A stretch of 64,000 bases of DNA from Catalinimonas niigatensis (GTDB lineage: Bacteria; Bacteroidota; Bacteroidia; Cytophagales; Cyclobacteriaceae), in assembly GCF_030506285.1 (NCBI RefSeq), contig NZ_CP119422.1:5691501-5755500 (forward strand). The letters run 5' to 3'. Of the stretch, positions 43,857-52,521 are shown piece after piece; position 1 is the stretch's first letter; each line of letters starts with the position of its first letter. The notes beneath the pieces were generated by a model that saw nothing but the letters and a program-made list of their open reading frames with translations, ran no database searches and was not told the DNA's origin. The position numbers were made by a program, and so were the translations under genes.

Positions 43857-45281
43857 ATGGAGAAATATGATGCCGTAATCGTAGGAAGCGGACCCAATGG
43901 ATACGCAGCGGGGATAAGATTATTACAGGAAGGCCTTTCGGTACTAATGATTGAATCTCAGGAAGAAATTGGGGGAGGAGTACGCTCCGCCGAGCTTACT
44001 TTGCCAGGATTTGTACACGATATAGGCTCTACCGTCCATCCGCTGGCTTATGCCTCTCCTTATTTGAGTACCTTACCCCTCCACCAGCATGGTTTGCGAT
44101 GGATACAGCCCGAAGCTCCGCTGGCCCACCCTCTGGAAGAGGGTGAAGCAATCATTATGTACAGGGAACTGGAGAAAACTGCCGCACAGTTGGGTAAAGA
44201 TGAGCAGGCGTACATCAAATTGATGCAGTCTGCTGTAGACGATTGGGAGCAGATCGCTCCTGACTTCCTCGGCCCCTTACGCTGGCCGGAGCATCCTCTC
44301 AAATTTGCCAGATTTGGCCTCAGAGCCATCCAACCGCTGAGCTGGTTGAATAAAATCTCTTTCAAAGAAGAGAAAACCAAAGCTTTGCTGGCCGGATTGT
44401 CCGCCCATGCGATGTTACCTTTGTCCAATTGGGCCTCATCAGGGATTGCCATGGTACTTGGCATACTTGCACACCGGGTTGGCTGGCCTTTTCCTGAAGG
44501 TGGCGCAAAATCTTTGAGCCATGCGCTGGATAGTTACTACAAATCACTGGGTGGCGAAGTACAATTGAACACCAAAGTCAGCTCCATATCAGATATTCCT
44601 CCCTGTAGGGCCATCCTTCTGGACACTTCTCCTCAAGTTCTCTTGAATATGCAAGGCATTCGCCTGCCTTGGTGGTACAAACAGGACCTAAAGCGCTATC
44701 ATTATGGACAAGGCATCTTCAAAATGGACTGGGCACTAAGCGAACCCATTCCTTTCCTCAACAAAGACTGTCTGAAGGCGGCCACCGTGCATATAGGACC
44801 TACTTACGAAGATATTGCCCGCTCCGAAAGGGAAATGTGGCAGGGAAAGCACCCTGATAAGCCCTATGTGCTGCTGGTACAGTCCTCACTCTTTGACAAA
44901 AGCCGGGCACCGGAAGGAAAACACACCGCCTGGGCCTACTGCCATGTTCCCCGCTTCTCAGAAAAGGATATGAGCCAGGAAATTGAGCAGCAGATTGAGC
45001 GTTTTGCCCCTGGTTTTAAGGAAGTGATCCTGAAAAGACACAGCATGAATACCAAAGCAGTACAGCAGATCAGTGCCAATTACATAGGAGGAGACATCAA
45101 CTGCGGAGCGCAGACCATCAACCAGCAGTTTACCCGGCCCGTCTACCGCCTGAACCCCTATCGCACAGGCATCAAAGGAATGTACCTCTGCTCTTCGGCC
45201 ACACCTCCGGGTGGAGGAGTACATGGCATGAGTGGTTTCCATGCCGCAGAGACGGCGATCAGAGATTTGAAGCGAAGTTAA
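43857..45281 (+). CDS. FAD-dependent phytoene-dehydrogenase-like oxidoreductase
   Basis: The protein has 474 residues. The N-terminal FAD-binding region is DAVIVGSGPNGYAAG (about 4-18) with the GGGVRSAEL repeat and GFVHDIGSTVHPLA typical of CrtI-like or NAD(P)/FAD oxidoreductases. It ends with LCSSATPPGGGVHGMSGFHAA, the C-terminal FAD motif. The exact substrate cannot be named; carotenoid-type desaturases and other isoprenoid redox enzymes belong to this group. It stands alone, convergent with the 42-bp repeat region. Confidence 0.85.
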   Translation: MEKYDAVIVGSGPNGYAAGIRLLQEGLSVLMIESQEEIGGGVRSAELTLPGFVHDIGSTVHPLAYASPYLSTLPLHQHGLRWIQPEAPLAHPLEEGEAIIMYRELEKTAAQLGKDEQAYIKLMQSAVDDWEQIAPDFLGPLRWPEHPLKFARFGLRAIQPLSWLNKISFKEEKTKALLAGLSAHAMLPLSNWASSGIAMVLGILAHRVGWPFPEGGAKSLSHALDSYYKSLGGEVQLNTKVSSISDIPPCRAILLDTSPQVLLNMQGIRLPWWYKQDLKRYHYGQGIFKMDWALSEPIPFLNKDCLKAATVHIGPTYEDIARSEREMWQGKHPDKPYVLLVQSSLFDKSRAPEGKHTAWAYCHVPRFSEKDMSQEIEQQIERFAPGFKEVILKRHSMNTKAVQQISANYIGGDINCGAQTINQQFTRPVYRLNPYRTGIKGMYLCSSATPPGGGVHGMSGFHAAETAIRDLKRS

Positions 45282-45290
45282 ATGTAGAGC

Positions 45291-45668
45291 TTAACAGAGA
45301 GAAAATTTGATCTCCCAATCTGCGCAATGTCCCCGGATAAGCAGCATTTTGTCTGCAAATACCCTTACATTCTGGTGAACAACCACATTTTTGCCAGAAT
45401 GTAACGTTACATTCTTATGAATTACCACAATTTCATGCGATTGTAACGTTGAATTCTCATGAATGACTACAATTTCATACGATTGTAACGTTACTTTCTC
45501 ATGAATTGCTACCATTTTGCGAGAATGTAACCTTACATTCGGGTGAATGACTACAATTTCATGCGAATGTAAGCTTGATTTCTCGTGAATGACTACAATT
45601 TTGTCAGGATGCAGGGCGGCATCTTGGTAGATGACTATTTTTATCAGCGTATCATTTAGTAGATGCAA
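45291..45668 (-). CDS. Tandem 14-residue repeat protein (possible)
   Basis: The frame is open for 125 residues. It consists of about seven copies of a 14-residue unit with the pattern V-T-L-x-S-x-E-I-V-V-I-H-E-N; examples are SLHSHEIVVIHPNV and TLQSHEIVVIHKNV. Regular small-hydrophobic spacing suggests a beta-solenoid. The start overlaps the end of the upstream gene on the same strand by 13 bases, as coupled genes do. No signal peptide. It may be a real small protein or a coding-looking DNA repeat; the in-frame conservation of all units favours a real protein. Confidence 0.45.
   Translation of the reverse strand: MHLLNDTLIKIVIYQDAALHPDKIVVIHEKSSLHSHEIVVIHPNVRLHSRKMVAIHEKVTLQSYEIVVIHENSTLQSHEIVVIHKNVTLHSGKNVVVHQNVRVFADKMLLIRGHCADWEIKFSLC
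45364..45654. repeat. 42-bp tandem repeat, about seven units
   Basis: The unit on the plus strand runs like ACATTCTTATGAATTACCAC then AATTTCATGCGATTGTAACGTT and is repeated with substitutions and no spacers. Within the junctions AATGTAACGTTACATT (45395-45410) is a perfect 16-bp palindrome. The period matches the 14-residue protein repeat. Some palindromic junctions are partly lost (GTAACCTTAC, GTAAGCTTGA). Confidence 0.8.
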
Positions 45669-46279
45669 TGGGTATGATAAAAATCAACCACTTGCCCCAC
45701 TTCATTCAATTGACGTTCTTTAATCTGTTCCTGGAGTTTTGCGCAGTCAGAAAAATAATCAAGCAACACTTTTCTTTTTAATCCCAGTAATCCCTGGGTT
45801 GCTCTGATAAAAAACGGGTCTCCCTCTTTTTTTAGCAAATCCATCCCCGACAAGAGAGATTCGCCCTGTTCAAACCATTCCAATTGATAATGACTTAGCT
45901 TTCCTTTGCGCATCACCTTTAAAAAATACTGCTCTCCGTTTTTTGCATCAATATCGTATCTGGGGTTCACCAAGATGATTTTTTGTGACGATTGGTTCAA
46001 CCAAAAACCTTCGTAATGGGTGTTGTTCACGCTAAAGGCAGAGACCTCTTTCCTCTTGTACTTTTTCTGTTTACCGTAACGATCTGTGAATCTGATTTTT
46101 TTGTAATATTTCCGGATAGTCCCACTTTCATCTATGTGCTTGATATTCCCGTATAAGGTGTCGCCCATATTTAGCACCAGATAATCTTGTGCATCACTGT
46201 CCTGAGCAGAGAGGGAGGTTTGCAAAGAAAACAAGCATAAAGTAATAAAGGCAAGCAAGGTTTTATTCGTTCTCATCAT
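45656..46279 (-). CDS. Exported protein of unknown function
   Basis: The protein has 207 residues from ATG 46279 (one Met codon before 46276). The frame is open upstream to 46567, but that stretch is Cys-poor and carries a dispersed repeat (46400-46510), so the signal-peptide start is chosen: LLAFITLCLFSLQTSLSAQD. The mature protein is basic, beta-rich (LVLNMGDTLYGNIKHIDESG, KIIL VNPRYDID) and ends with FYHTHCIY. No family recognised. Confidence 0.6.
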   Translation of the reverse strand: MMRTNKTLLAFITLCLFSLQTSLSAQDSDAQDYLVLNMGDTLYGNIKHIDESGTIRKYYKKIRFTDRYGKQKKYKRKEVSAFSVNNTHYEGFWLNQSSQKIILVNPRYDIDAKNGEQYFLKVMRKGKLSHYQLEWFEQGESLLSGMDLLKKEGDPFFIRATQGLLGLKRKVLLDYFSDCAKLQEQIKERQLNEVGQVVDFYHTHCIY

Positions 46280-46399
46280 CGTCTTTGTATCTAACATCCA
46301 GACCTGTTGCTCAGGGTTGGTATCACAGGCTTTCTTATTTCTGAGGAGGAAAGGTATATCCCTACAAAGTACTATTATTTTATTTGATTCTATTTGCTT

Positions 46400-46510
46400 T
46401 TGTCCTCCAGAAGGGATCTTTTTAGAGTTGAGTGATATCTCAGTATTTCCACAGATTGATGAAGAAGGCAGTGGAGAGCCGGACTGGGAGATACTGAGCA
46501 GGGGGGGGTA
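46400..46510. repeat. Dispersed repeat, copy A
   Basis: TGTCCTCCAGAAGGGATCTT, then GAGTTGAG, CAGTATTTCC, GATGAAGAAG, CAGTGGAGAG, CCGGACTGGGAGATACTGA and CAGGGGGG also occur, with differences, at 47631-47740. It lies in the apparent upstream frame of an exported-protein gene. Confidence 0.7.
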
Positions 46511-46690
46511 GATAGCTATTTTGTAATTTCTTTTCCTGCTCATATTGTTGTCTTCACAAATAGGCATGTCATAGATTTTTTATGGCATGTTAAAGGACTG
46601 AACAGGCAGGCACAAACTAACGCTAAAAGGGATACAAGGTGAAACGGAAGTGAACGCGTAAGGATATGCGGGTTACTTTAATGCTTAAGT

Positions 46691-47008
46691 TTAAGCAGCA
46701 TAGTTCTTTAAACGTATACCATTGCTCAAAATTTCAGAAACTACCGGATTGGAGCGGTTGAAATCATTCAATAAGAAGGGGTGAGGTTCAATGATTAAAT
46801 CATCGTCTGATCTCATATGCAACAGTTGTATTTGCCTGTCAATAATATCATCTACACTTTTAAATACAATGGCTATATCAATATCGCTATCTGCATGATG
46901 AGTACCTTTTGCAAAGGAACCAAATAGAATAGCCTCTTCTACAAAGAAATGTTTGCTTACCAGGGTAACATACCTTTGAGCAATGCTTATAGCTTCATTT
47001 TTATCCAT
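46691..47008 (-). CDS. MNT-type nucleotidyltransferase of a HEPN/MNT pair
   Basis: The protein has 105 residues. Minimal nucleotidyltransferase core: ILFGSFAKGTHHADSDIDIAIVFK (G-S and D-x-D at about 29-45). In such pairs it adds nucleotides (for example AMP or poly-A) to the HEPN toxin and inactivates it. Its start overlaps the HEPN stop by 22 bases, so the two are coupled. Confidence 0.85.
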   Translation of the reverse strand: MDKNEAISIAQRYVTLVSKHFFVEEAILFGSFAKGTHHADSDIDIAIVFKSVDDIIDRQIQLLHMRSDDDLIIEPHPFLLNDFNRSNPVVSEILSNGIRLKNYAA

Positions 47009-47322
47009 TGCCTAAGTGTTTTAATGTGGCTGATCCATAAATCAGTATATTCAGGTGTGCATTTCTTATAAAACTCCTGTTTGTAACTATCGTATCGGGC
47101 ATTGATATTGAAGGAAGTGATAGCATCCAGCCATTTTGTATGGTCTGTGCTAAAAGTTATTCCTGATAATTTTGCCAGGCGTCTCAAGTCGTGGGATAAA
47201 GGGGCATGTTGCTGTGTCACTTTCACAATGGATGCTTTGAGTAACTTCTCAATGACCAGATGTCCCATAAAAAGCGCCCAATGATAATCTTTGCTGCTGT
47301 ATAAATGAGTCATTCTCCCCAT
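46987..47322 (-). CDS. HEPN-domain protein of a HEPN/MNT pair
   Basis: The protein has 111 residues from ATG 47322 (ATG 47313 would be three residues later). HEPN pattern: YHWALFMGHLVIEKLLKASIV, HDLRRLAKLSGI and the conserved NARYDSYKQEFYKKC, which belongs to the A-R-Y-x-x-Y type seen in HEPN proteins paired with MNT. It is the probable toxin, an RNase or RNA-binding factor. The gene overlaps a small gene upstream. Confidence 0.8.
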   Translation of the reverse strand: MGRMTHLYSSKDYHWALFMGHLVIEKLLKASIVKVTQQHAPLSHDLRRLAKLSGITFSTDHTKWLDAITSFNINARYDSYKQEFYKKCTPEYTDLWISHIKTLRQWIKMKL

Positions 47323-47477
47323 GCACCAGCGAAAGCCATAATTTTATCTTTGTGCTTACTTTTAGTATGTGGTTTGTCACTCCATTGAGATAGAAACTTA
47401 TCTACCTGAGCTAAATCTTTAGCAGGAACCTTACTAAGTTTCTTTAATACAGATTGATATAATTCAGTTTGTGTCAT
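47310..47477 (-). CDS. Small DUF2281-like protein upstream of HEPN gene
   Basis: The protein has 55 residues, from ATG 47477 to TGA 47312-47310. It reads MTQTELYQSVLKKLSKVPAK at the start and continues DLAQVDKFLSQ, a helix-rich pattern similar to DUF2281-like antitoxin-associated proteins (L-x-x-Lp-x-x-x-x-x-x-VxxFL). Its stop overlaps the HEPN start (ATGGGGAGAATGA), so all three are one translational unit of a three-gene toxin-antitoxin-like operon. Below common gene-size cut-offs, it is easily missed. Confidence 0.7.
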   Translation of the reverse strand: MTQTELYQSVLKKLSKVPAKDLAQVDKFLSQWSDKPHTKSKHKDKIMAFAGAWGE

Positions 47478-47630
47478 CACTTATCTGTTTATCATTTAAC
47501 AAAAATAGTTTGCCATTGACTCAATGTATAGCAAAAAATAATAAATCATTTAGCAAACCAGCGCACGTTTAATGTAAGTGAGCCTATTTTATTGATAACT
47601 ACTACACTTAATCTGCTTCTCTAATCCCCT

Positions 47631-47740
47631 CTGTCCTCCAGGAGGGATCTTATTAGGATTGAGGTAGCATCCTAGTATTCCCTCAGAGGGATGAAGAGGT
47701 GAGTGGAGACCCGGCCTGGGAGATACTGACCAGTGGGGTA
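47631..47740. repeat. Dispersed repeat, copy B
   Basis: This is the second copy of the repeat at 46400-46510. TGTCCTCCAGGAGGGATCTT here contains a small dyad (CCTCC/GGAGG), and the end reads CCGGCCTGGGAGATACTGA. It lies between the two HEPN/MNT units in a stretch of about 300 bases (47478-47773) without a gene. A partial third match, AATCCCCACTGTCCC, is near 48497-48511. Confidence 0.7.
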
Positions 47741-47773
47741 GCATCCATCCGTAAAAGTGATGACTGTATATTA

Positions 47774-48124
47774 TTATACCTCGCCTTTTTCTGTTTTTAT
47801 GATCTCCTGAATTTGTTCCCGAAACTTTGGAATGATTTTCTCAATCACTGCCCAAACAGCCCATAGGTCAACTCCTATGTAATCATGAATTAATTTGTCT
47901 CGCATTCCTGCTATCTTCTTCCATTCAATCTGCGGATATTTTGACCTGAACTCCTGGTCTAGTTGCTTGGCCGCTTCCCCTATGATTTCCAGATTTCGGA
48001 TCACACCATCCTGTAGAAGTGAGTTGTTCAGAAATTCATCTTCATTGATACCCTCAATGTAAATCTGAATTTTTGTGATACAATCTAAAATATGGTTCAG
48101 GTAAATTACCGGATTTTTTTTCAT
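47774..48124 (-). CDS. hepT: HepT-like (DUF86) RNase toxin
   Basis: The protein has 116 residues. The catalytic HEPN motif is complete: RDKLIHDY (R-x4-H, Y two residues later), followed by [15 protein letters not shown], with [11 protein letters not shown] upstream. This is the HepT RNase of HepT/MntA modules. It overlaps the MntA-like gene by four bases. Confidence 0.9.
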   Translation of the reverse strand: MKKNPVIYLNHILDCITKIQIYIEGINEDEFLNNSLLQDGVIRNLEIIGEAAKQLDQEFRSKYPQIEWKKIAGMRDKLIHDYIGVDLWAVWAVIEKIIPKFREQIQEIIKTEKGEV

Positions 48125-48405
48125 TGCACTAATGGAATTAAATCCTTTTCTACATATTCTTTTAACTGAGGGTTTAATGAGCGAACAGTGATTAAGTCTA
48201 CCTTTATTCCAAGCTTTTCACTTAAGTCTTGTTCCAATCCAATAATCTCTAAAAGATCTACGGGTGACTCAAAATCAATGAGAATATCTAAGTCACTATT
48301 TTGATCATTTTCCCCGCGTGCATAAGAGCCAAATATTCCAATCGTTTTTGGCTTATATTCCGATACAATGTCAAGTATCAGTTTCTGTTGTTTTGAGGAA
48401 ATCAT
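48121..48405 (-). CDS. mntA: MntA-like nucleotidyltransferase antitoxin
   Basis: The protein has 94 residues. [24 protein letters not shown] contains G-S-x10-D-x-D of minimal nucleotidyltransferases. In known pairs MntA AMPylates a Tyr of HepT near the R-x4-H-x-Y motif; that Tyr is present in the partner. It precedes the toxin gene, the usual order. Confidence 0.9.
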   Translation of the reverse strand: MISSKQQKLILDIVSEYKPKTIGIFGSYARGENDQNSDLDILIDFESPVDLLEIIGLEQDLSEKLGIKVDLITVRSLNPQLKEYVEKDLIPLVQ

Positions 48406-48536
48406 GTCCTAAAATTAAGCATTTTTTTTTAGGGGATATATAAGGACTTCGGACTTTGTGGAGGGGGAATTTATTATTTATAAAGCACTGTTGTTCTAAT
48501 CCCCACTGTCCCTTGCTTAGCGGGGAGTTTACTAAT

Positions 48537-49043
48537 TTAGCTTACAGCTCCGGCAACGCCAGTAGCCATCATGGTCATATACAGATTGGCGCCAAAACCG
48601 CAGTAAATTAAGAGTTCATGTATATGCTGTTCTTCGTATTCTTCTGAAATTTGCTGCACATCGTAATTGTAATTCAATTTTTTCCAATTCATAGAGGGTG
48701 CTAAAAGAAGCATTACGTTATCGGCCTCATCAGTCAACTCAAAACTCTGATTCCAGAATCCTTTTGCTTTTAAAAGGTAACTCTTTTCAACCCCTTCTTC
48801 CTGCATCAGGCGAATGATGATGTTTCCTTTCCAGTTGAAAATGATATCCCCCTGATCAAGGTCATTCTTAAAGATATCAAACTTGCTGCACCAGACATTT
48901 TGCGGCCTGATCTCAATGCTTTCCTTAGCCCATTCGGCACGTGCTTTACTGGCAAACCAGTTGGTATACTTCAACTCAAAGATTTCCTGACCTTCCTTTA
49001 CCAGCGCAAAATTTCCTTTACCGGATGATGAGGTGAGTTTCAT
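48537..49043 (-). CDS. LURP1/tubby-like single-domain protein (unknown)
   Basis: The protein has 168 residues with no signal peptide. It begins MKLTSSSGKGNFALVKEGQE and shows alternating strands (IFELKYTNWFASKARAEW, DIIFNWKGNIIIRLMQEEG, SYLLKAKGFWNQSFELTDEAD) and a final hydrophobic helix, a pattern reminiscent of the LURP1/tubby-like fold found in small cytosolic proteins. This is a weak resemblance. No operon partner. Confidence 0.4.
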   Translation of the reverse strand: MKLTSSSGKGNFALVKEGQEIFELKYTNWFASKARAEWAKESIEIRPQNVWCSKFDIFKNDLDQGDIIFNWKGNIIIRLMQEEGVEKSYLLKAKGFWNQSFELTDEADNVMLLLAPSMNWKKLNYNYDVQQISEEYEEQHIHELLIYCGFGANLYMTMMATGVAGAVS

Positions 49044-49206
49044 ATTGCATTTTGTTTAAGAACGATTTTCTTCCAATGTTGATGTTACGGTTTGTAGTTA
49101 GCCAAAGGTGGCGATATAGAAACACTTCACTGTTAACCAAGTATAAACTTTGATAGGTGCACAAAGCTTGATTTAACCACTGAACTAACACTTTTGAGTA
49201 AATGCT

Positions 49207-49218
49207 GTTAGCTGCTGG
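49207..49218 (-). repeat. Cassette-end-like sequence, copy 1
   Basis: CCAGCAGCTAAC on the minus strand contains AGCTAAC, as at the end of cassette 2 (6717-6726), and overlaps the stop codon of the DUF4209-like gene. The identical 12-mer occurs at 51115-51126. Only the R''-like box is seen; a stem is not obvious. Confidence 0.4.
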
Positions 49219-51082
49219 GCTTATTTATCTTTTCGGTATAATCATATTTTGCAAGTCTAAGCAATGCTGCAATGAGTAAAAACATTTGATCAGGATGGTA
49301 TTCTTTATAGTCGTAAAAACAATGAGCTACATTATTTCTTAAGTTTAGTCCACTGTCGGTTGAAAAAAGGTAATTGAACAAAAGTAGATCATCGTCATTA
49401 AAAAATTTCTTAATTACTTCATTGTCCAACACATTATGAATGTAGGCTTCTTGCATTCCTTTTTGTCTACTAATACTTGTAGGAATACTCATTCGTTCAC
49501 AAAAATTCCTTAAAAGTCCTTCAAACTTTAAAGTCAAACTGTCCACACACAATACAAAACTTGGTTTATAATATTTACTGCTAACCCAACCTTGTATTTG
49601 AATGAAAAATTCAACAATTGAAGGACTTAGTAAACTAATCCAATTTATCGCTTTTCCTTCTCCACCCAAGTCATATTTTAGATGTGGCTTACCAATCCAA
49701 GATTTTGTTGCTATAAACTCAATGAAATTTTCAAAAGTTAAATTACCTGACTTAATGCCTGGAATTAAAATAAAATGCAAATACGGCAATACGCTCATTC
49801 TCATATGATAACTATATGTGTCGTAGAGGTTTTTTTCTTGTTCTGTGTCCTTTTGCCTCTTTGTTATGTTTTTATTTTTATCAAAATGTATTGTTGTAAC
49901 AAAGTTTAAAAATGAATTTTCCTTATTCTCTGATGCTTTGATTACATCTGCATATTTAGGAAAAAAGAAACCACTTGATATGGTTCTATAAACTTCTTCT
50001 GGTTTTTGCTTGATAATATTTTTCGCTAATTTCTTAATGTAGTCTTGAAATTCTTGTAATTGCTTTTGTGTTTCTTCATCAAAGTCAATTCTTATCGTTG
50101 GTAATTTAACTTTGGGTTTAAGTTCCGAATATAGAAATTCAGTTTCAACTTTCTTTTCGCTATTCCCTGATAAAATAAAGGCTTTTATTGCGTTTGAATA
50201 ATTGTCAAGCTTCAGCCAAAAACGGTCTTCTTCAGTTTCTGTTTCAGCAATTCTTAGATAAGCAAGCCCTATTTCATTGTGCCATTTTTTTACATCAGAT
50301 TTGGTTTTTGTTGCAATTTTGATTGCAGTAGGTATATAATAATTTACAAGAGAAAAATCATCAGATTTTTTCCTGTCCTTGTTAAGTTCGTTTTCAATTA
50401 TTGATAGGGTGTTTTCAAAGTCATTTGGCTTAAATAGTTTGGGGTATGCAAGCATATCATTTAATATGCCGTGTTTCGTATAAAACTCAAATGTTGAATC
50501 AAAAAGTAGTTTATTAGTGAGTTTTTTTACTGGCTCTAAATTGGTTTTTATTTCGTTTACTACGGCAAGTAAATTTTCATAAAGTCTGCCAATTTGAAAA
50601 GGTGTTTCTTTGTGCTTTTCGCTTTTGTGTTGGTTGCAGTAATCTTCAATGGCATTCACATAATTATCAATGGCAGCAATAGCAGATTGATTATGTTTTA
50701 TGCCAATTGGACACTTCCAAAGCAAGTGAGTATATCTTGCTTTCAAAAGTGGATTTGATGAATTTTCTGCTCTGTAACTTACATATTCAATTACTTCTTT
50801 CTGAATGTCGTTTATGTTAGGGTAAGCTTTTACTTCTCCTGTTTCAGATGCTGCTGAATAAATTTGCGAAAACAATCTGTCGCCCTTAATATCAAATAGA
50901 AAACAGTCAATTTCCCATTGTGCTTTATGCTTTTCGATTTCGCTTGTCGTTTTGTTTCTATACTTTACCCACAAGTCAGTTAAATCCCAGTTTCGTTCAA
51001 GATTATATGCGTTCTTGTCAACGAAAGCATATACTTCGTCAATCGTGTTAAACTGATTTATGTCTATTTCTTTACTTCTCAA
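49208..51082 (-). CDS. DUF4209-like protein (possible cassette gene)
   Basis: The protein has 624 residues, mostly helical. Near the C-terminus it has LRNNVAHCFYDY (about 590-601), matching the R-N-x-x-x-H-G motif of DUF4209 apart from Cys for Gly, within a helical LFNYLFSTDSGLNLRNNVAHC context. DUF4209 proteins are large, cytosolic and of unknown function. The gene is AT-rich compared with the chromosomal genes around it, and its stop codon lies in an R''-like box shared with the neighbouring gene, suggesting recent gain. Confidence 0.65.
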   Translation of the reverse strand: MRSKEIDINQFNTIDEVYAFVDKNAYNLERNWDLTDLWVKYRNKTTSEIEKHKAQWEIDCFLFDIKGDRLFSQIYSAASETGEVKAYPNINDIQKEVIEYVSYRAENSSNPLLKARYTHLLWKCPIGIKHNQSAIAAIDNYVNAIEDYCNQHKSEKHKETPFQIGRLYENLLAVVNEIKTNLEPVKKLTNKLLFDSTFEFYTKHGILNDMLAYPKLFKPNDFENTLSIIENELNKDRKKSDDFSLVNYYIPTAIKIATKTKSDVKKWHNEIGLAYLRIAETETEEDRFWLKLDNYSNAIKAFILSGNSEKKVETEFLYSELKPKVKLPTIRIDFDEETQKQLQEFQDYIKKLAKNIIKQKPEEVYRTISSGFFFPKYADVIKASENKENSFLNFVTTIHFDKNKNITKRQKDTEQEKNLYDTYSYHMRMSVLPYLHFILIPGIKSGNLTFENFIEFIATKSWIGKPHLKYDLGGEGKAINWISLLSPSIVEFFIQIQGWVSSKYYKPSFVLCVDSLTLKFEGLLRNFCERMSIPTSISRQKGMQEAYIHNVLDNEVIKKFFNDDDLLLFNYLFSTDSGLNLRNNVAHCFYDYKEYHPDQMFLLIAALLRLAKYDYTEKINKPSS

Positions 51083-51114
51083 AAGTTTAGATGTTTGTCA
51101 TTTGTGTGAGATGT

Positions 51115-51126
51115 GTTAGCTGCTGG
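51115..51126 (-). repeat. Cassette-end-like sequence, copy 2
   Basis: The same 12-mer CCAGCAGCTAAC (minus strand) as at 49207-49218, here 20 bases after the stop of the DUF2971-like gene. Flanking bases are partly conserved (AAGTCC against AAGCCC). The gap to the next gene is too short for a full attC stem. Confidence 0.4.
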
Positions 51127-51145
51127 ACTTCTCGTCTATCTATAT

Positions 51146-52201
51146 TTAAAATTGTGAATAGTCAATTGCTTTTTCTAATAAATCAGTTTCTGGACTATGA
51201 GTTTTAATTAATTCTTCAACGTCAGCTAAGTCTTCATTAGGGAAGTCATAACCAGGTTGTATAGAAACTATTTCAAAGTCAGCAAATGGTGAATTCAAAG
51301 CAATGTTGATATATGCAACTTTGTCGTCCACCTTTACTGGTTGCAAGTAATGGGCAATGTATTCGTCAGAAGTCCTTTTTATTAAGAATCTATATTCATT
51401 TTCCGAATTAAATTTGTTCTTGATGTAATATGAACCAATCTTTGAAATGCCTGTAAAATTTAAAGGAAGATTATACTCAGTTGGTATTATTGTGAAGATG
51501 TCTTTAAGAATTGGAATACCTGATTTTGCAGGTTCCGGATAATATATTTTTCTAAACTCTGCAATATGGGGGTGAACTTCAAAGTCAATTCTAATACCTT
51601 TACCAAAGTCGCTAAAGTCACGCCATTTATTTGTATCAAATCTGTCAAGCCCGTATGCAGTTAAACACAAACAAAATATCTCTAACATAATTGAATCCTT
51701 GTCTGTTGGGATTCCAAGTGTTTTTGTCTTGTCGTTGTAACCAAATATATTATGGTCTTCATAGAATTCTGCAAATTCTCCAGCCTTATGATTTTTCTGT
51801 AAATTGTAAAGTCGTAAAGTTCTTGAAGAAACAATATTTGCAAATGCTTGAAATGTTGTGTAATGTGAAAAAACCTTAATTGTCGGTTTAGGGAAACAAG
51901 TGTCAAATAGAATATTTGAAAGTGTTTTATCCTTTAGATAAATATTATGAATTTGATCAGAATTAAATGCTATTTGATTATTGTTGATGCTCCCATTTGA
52001 ATTATGCTTTAGTAATATTGTGTTTATGTCAGCTACTAAATTCGTTAATTCAGTTTTGTTTCTTTCGTCAGCGATTTCCTTTCGTTTTTCGTAACTGTCC
52101 ATTCTTGAAAACCAGTCTATAATGTTTTTTTGTAATATCGGATCAATCATATTTTTTGATATTTGATGTCTTTCGTCATAGCCGAGCAGTAGGAAGTTCA
52201 T
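51146..52201 (-). CDS. DUF2971-like protein (possible cassette gene)
   Basis: The protein has 351 residues from ATG 52201. The frame is open to 52327, but those 42 residues (rich in Cys and His, TLCCVRRDHFQ) look like translated non-coding DNA, as at cassette 1. Features of DUF2971: FSHYTTFQAFANIVSSRTLRLYN, then WRDFSDFGKGIRIDFE and ENEYRFLIKR. Members are probable enzymes or toxins of unknown activity and are common in defence islands. AT-rich. Confidence 0.65.
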   Translation of the reverse strand: MNFLLLGYDERHQISKNMIDPILQKNIIDWFSRMDSYEKRKEIADERNKTELTNLVADINTILLKHNSNGSINNNQIAFNSDQIHNIYLKDKTLSNILFDTCFPKPTIKVFSHYTTFQAFANIVSSRTLRLYNLQKNHKAGEFAEFYEDHNIFGYNDKTKTLGIPTDKDSIMLEIFCLCLTAYGLDRFDTNKWRDFSDFGKGIRIDFEVHPHIAEFRKIYYPEPAKSGIPILKDIFTIIPTEYNLPLNFTGISKIGSYYIKNKFNSENEYRFLIKRTSDEYIAHYLQPVKVDDKVAYINIALNSPFADFEIVSIQPGYDFPNEDLADVEELIKTHSPETDLLEKAIDYSQF

Positions 52202-52521
52202 TTTATTTACCTCATGTAATATCTCAATAATATGTTCACATTGAAAGTGATCTCTGCGCACGCAGCATAATGTGCAAAAAGAAATAGTATGAAATAAGCC
52301 CATCAAGTTATCTGCTTTCCATTCCACACAATAATAAGATCAGCGCAAGATTCTTTATTTTATTGAAGTTTTCTGAAGGTTAATGTACCGTAAATTATCG
52401 GCAATGTTCTTACAAATTACCCGTGTAATACTGGGGTATTCTCTGTCAGGTAAATGTGAGGGGTAGTGATTTAATTTTGTAGATACTGTACCATACCTTC
52501 ATGGGCAGATAACCACATCGT

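Noticed and set aside
45364-45654. CRISPR array
   Set aside because: The 42-bp units are adjoining with no unique spacers and no cas genes are near; it is a coding tandem repeat.
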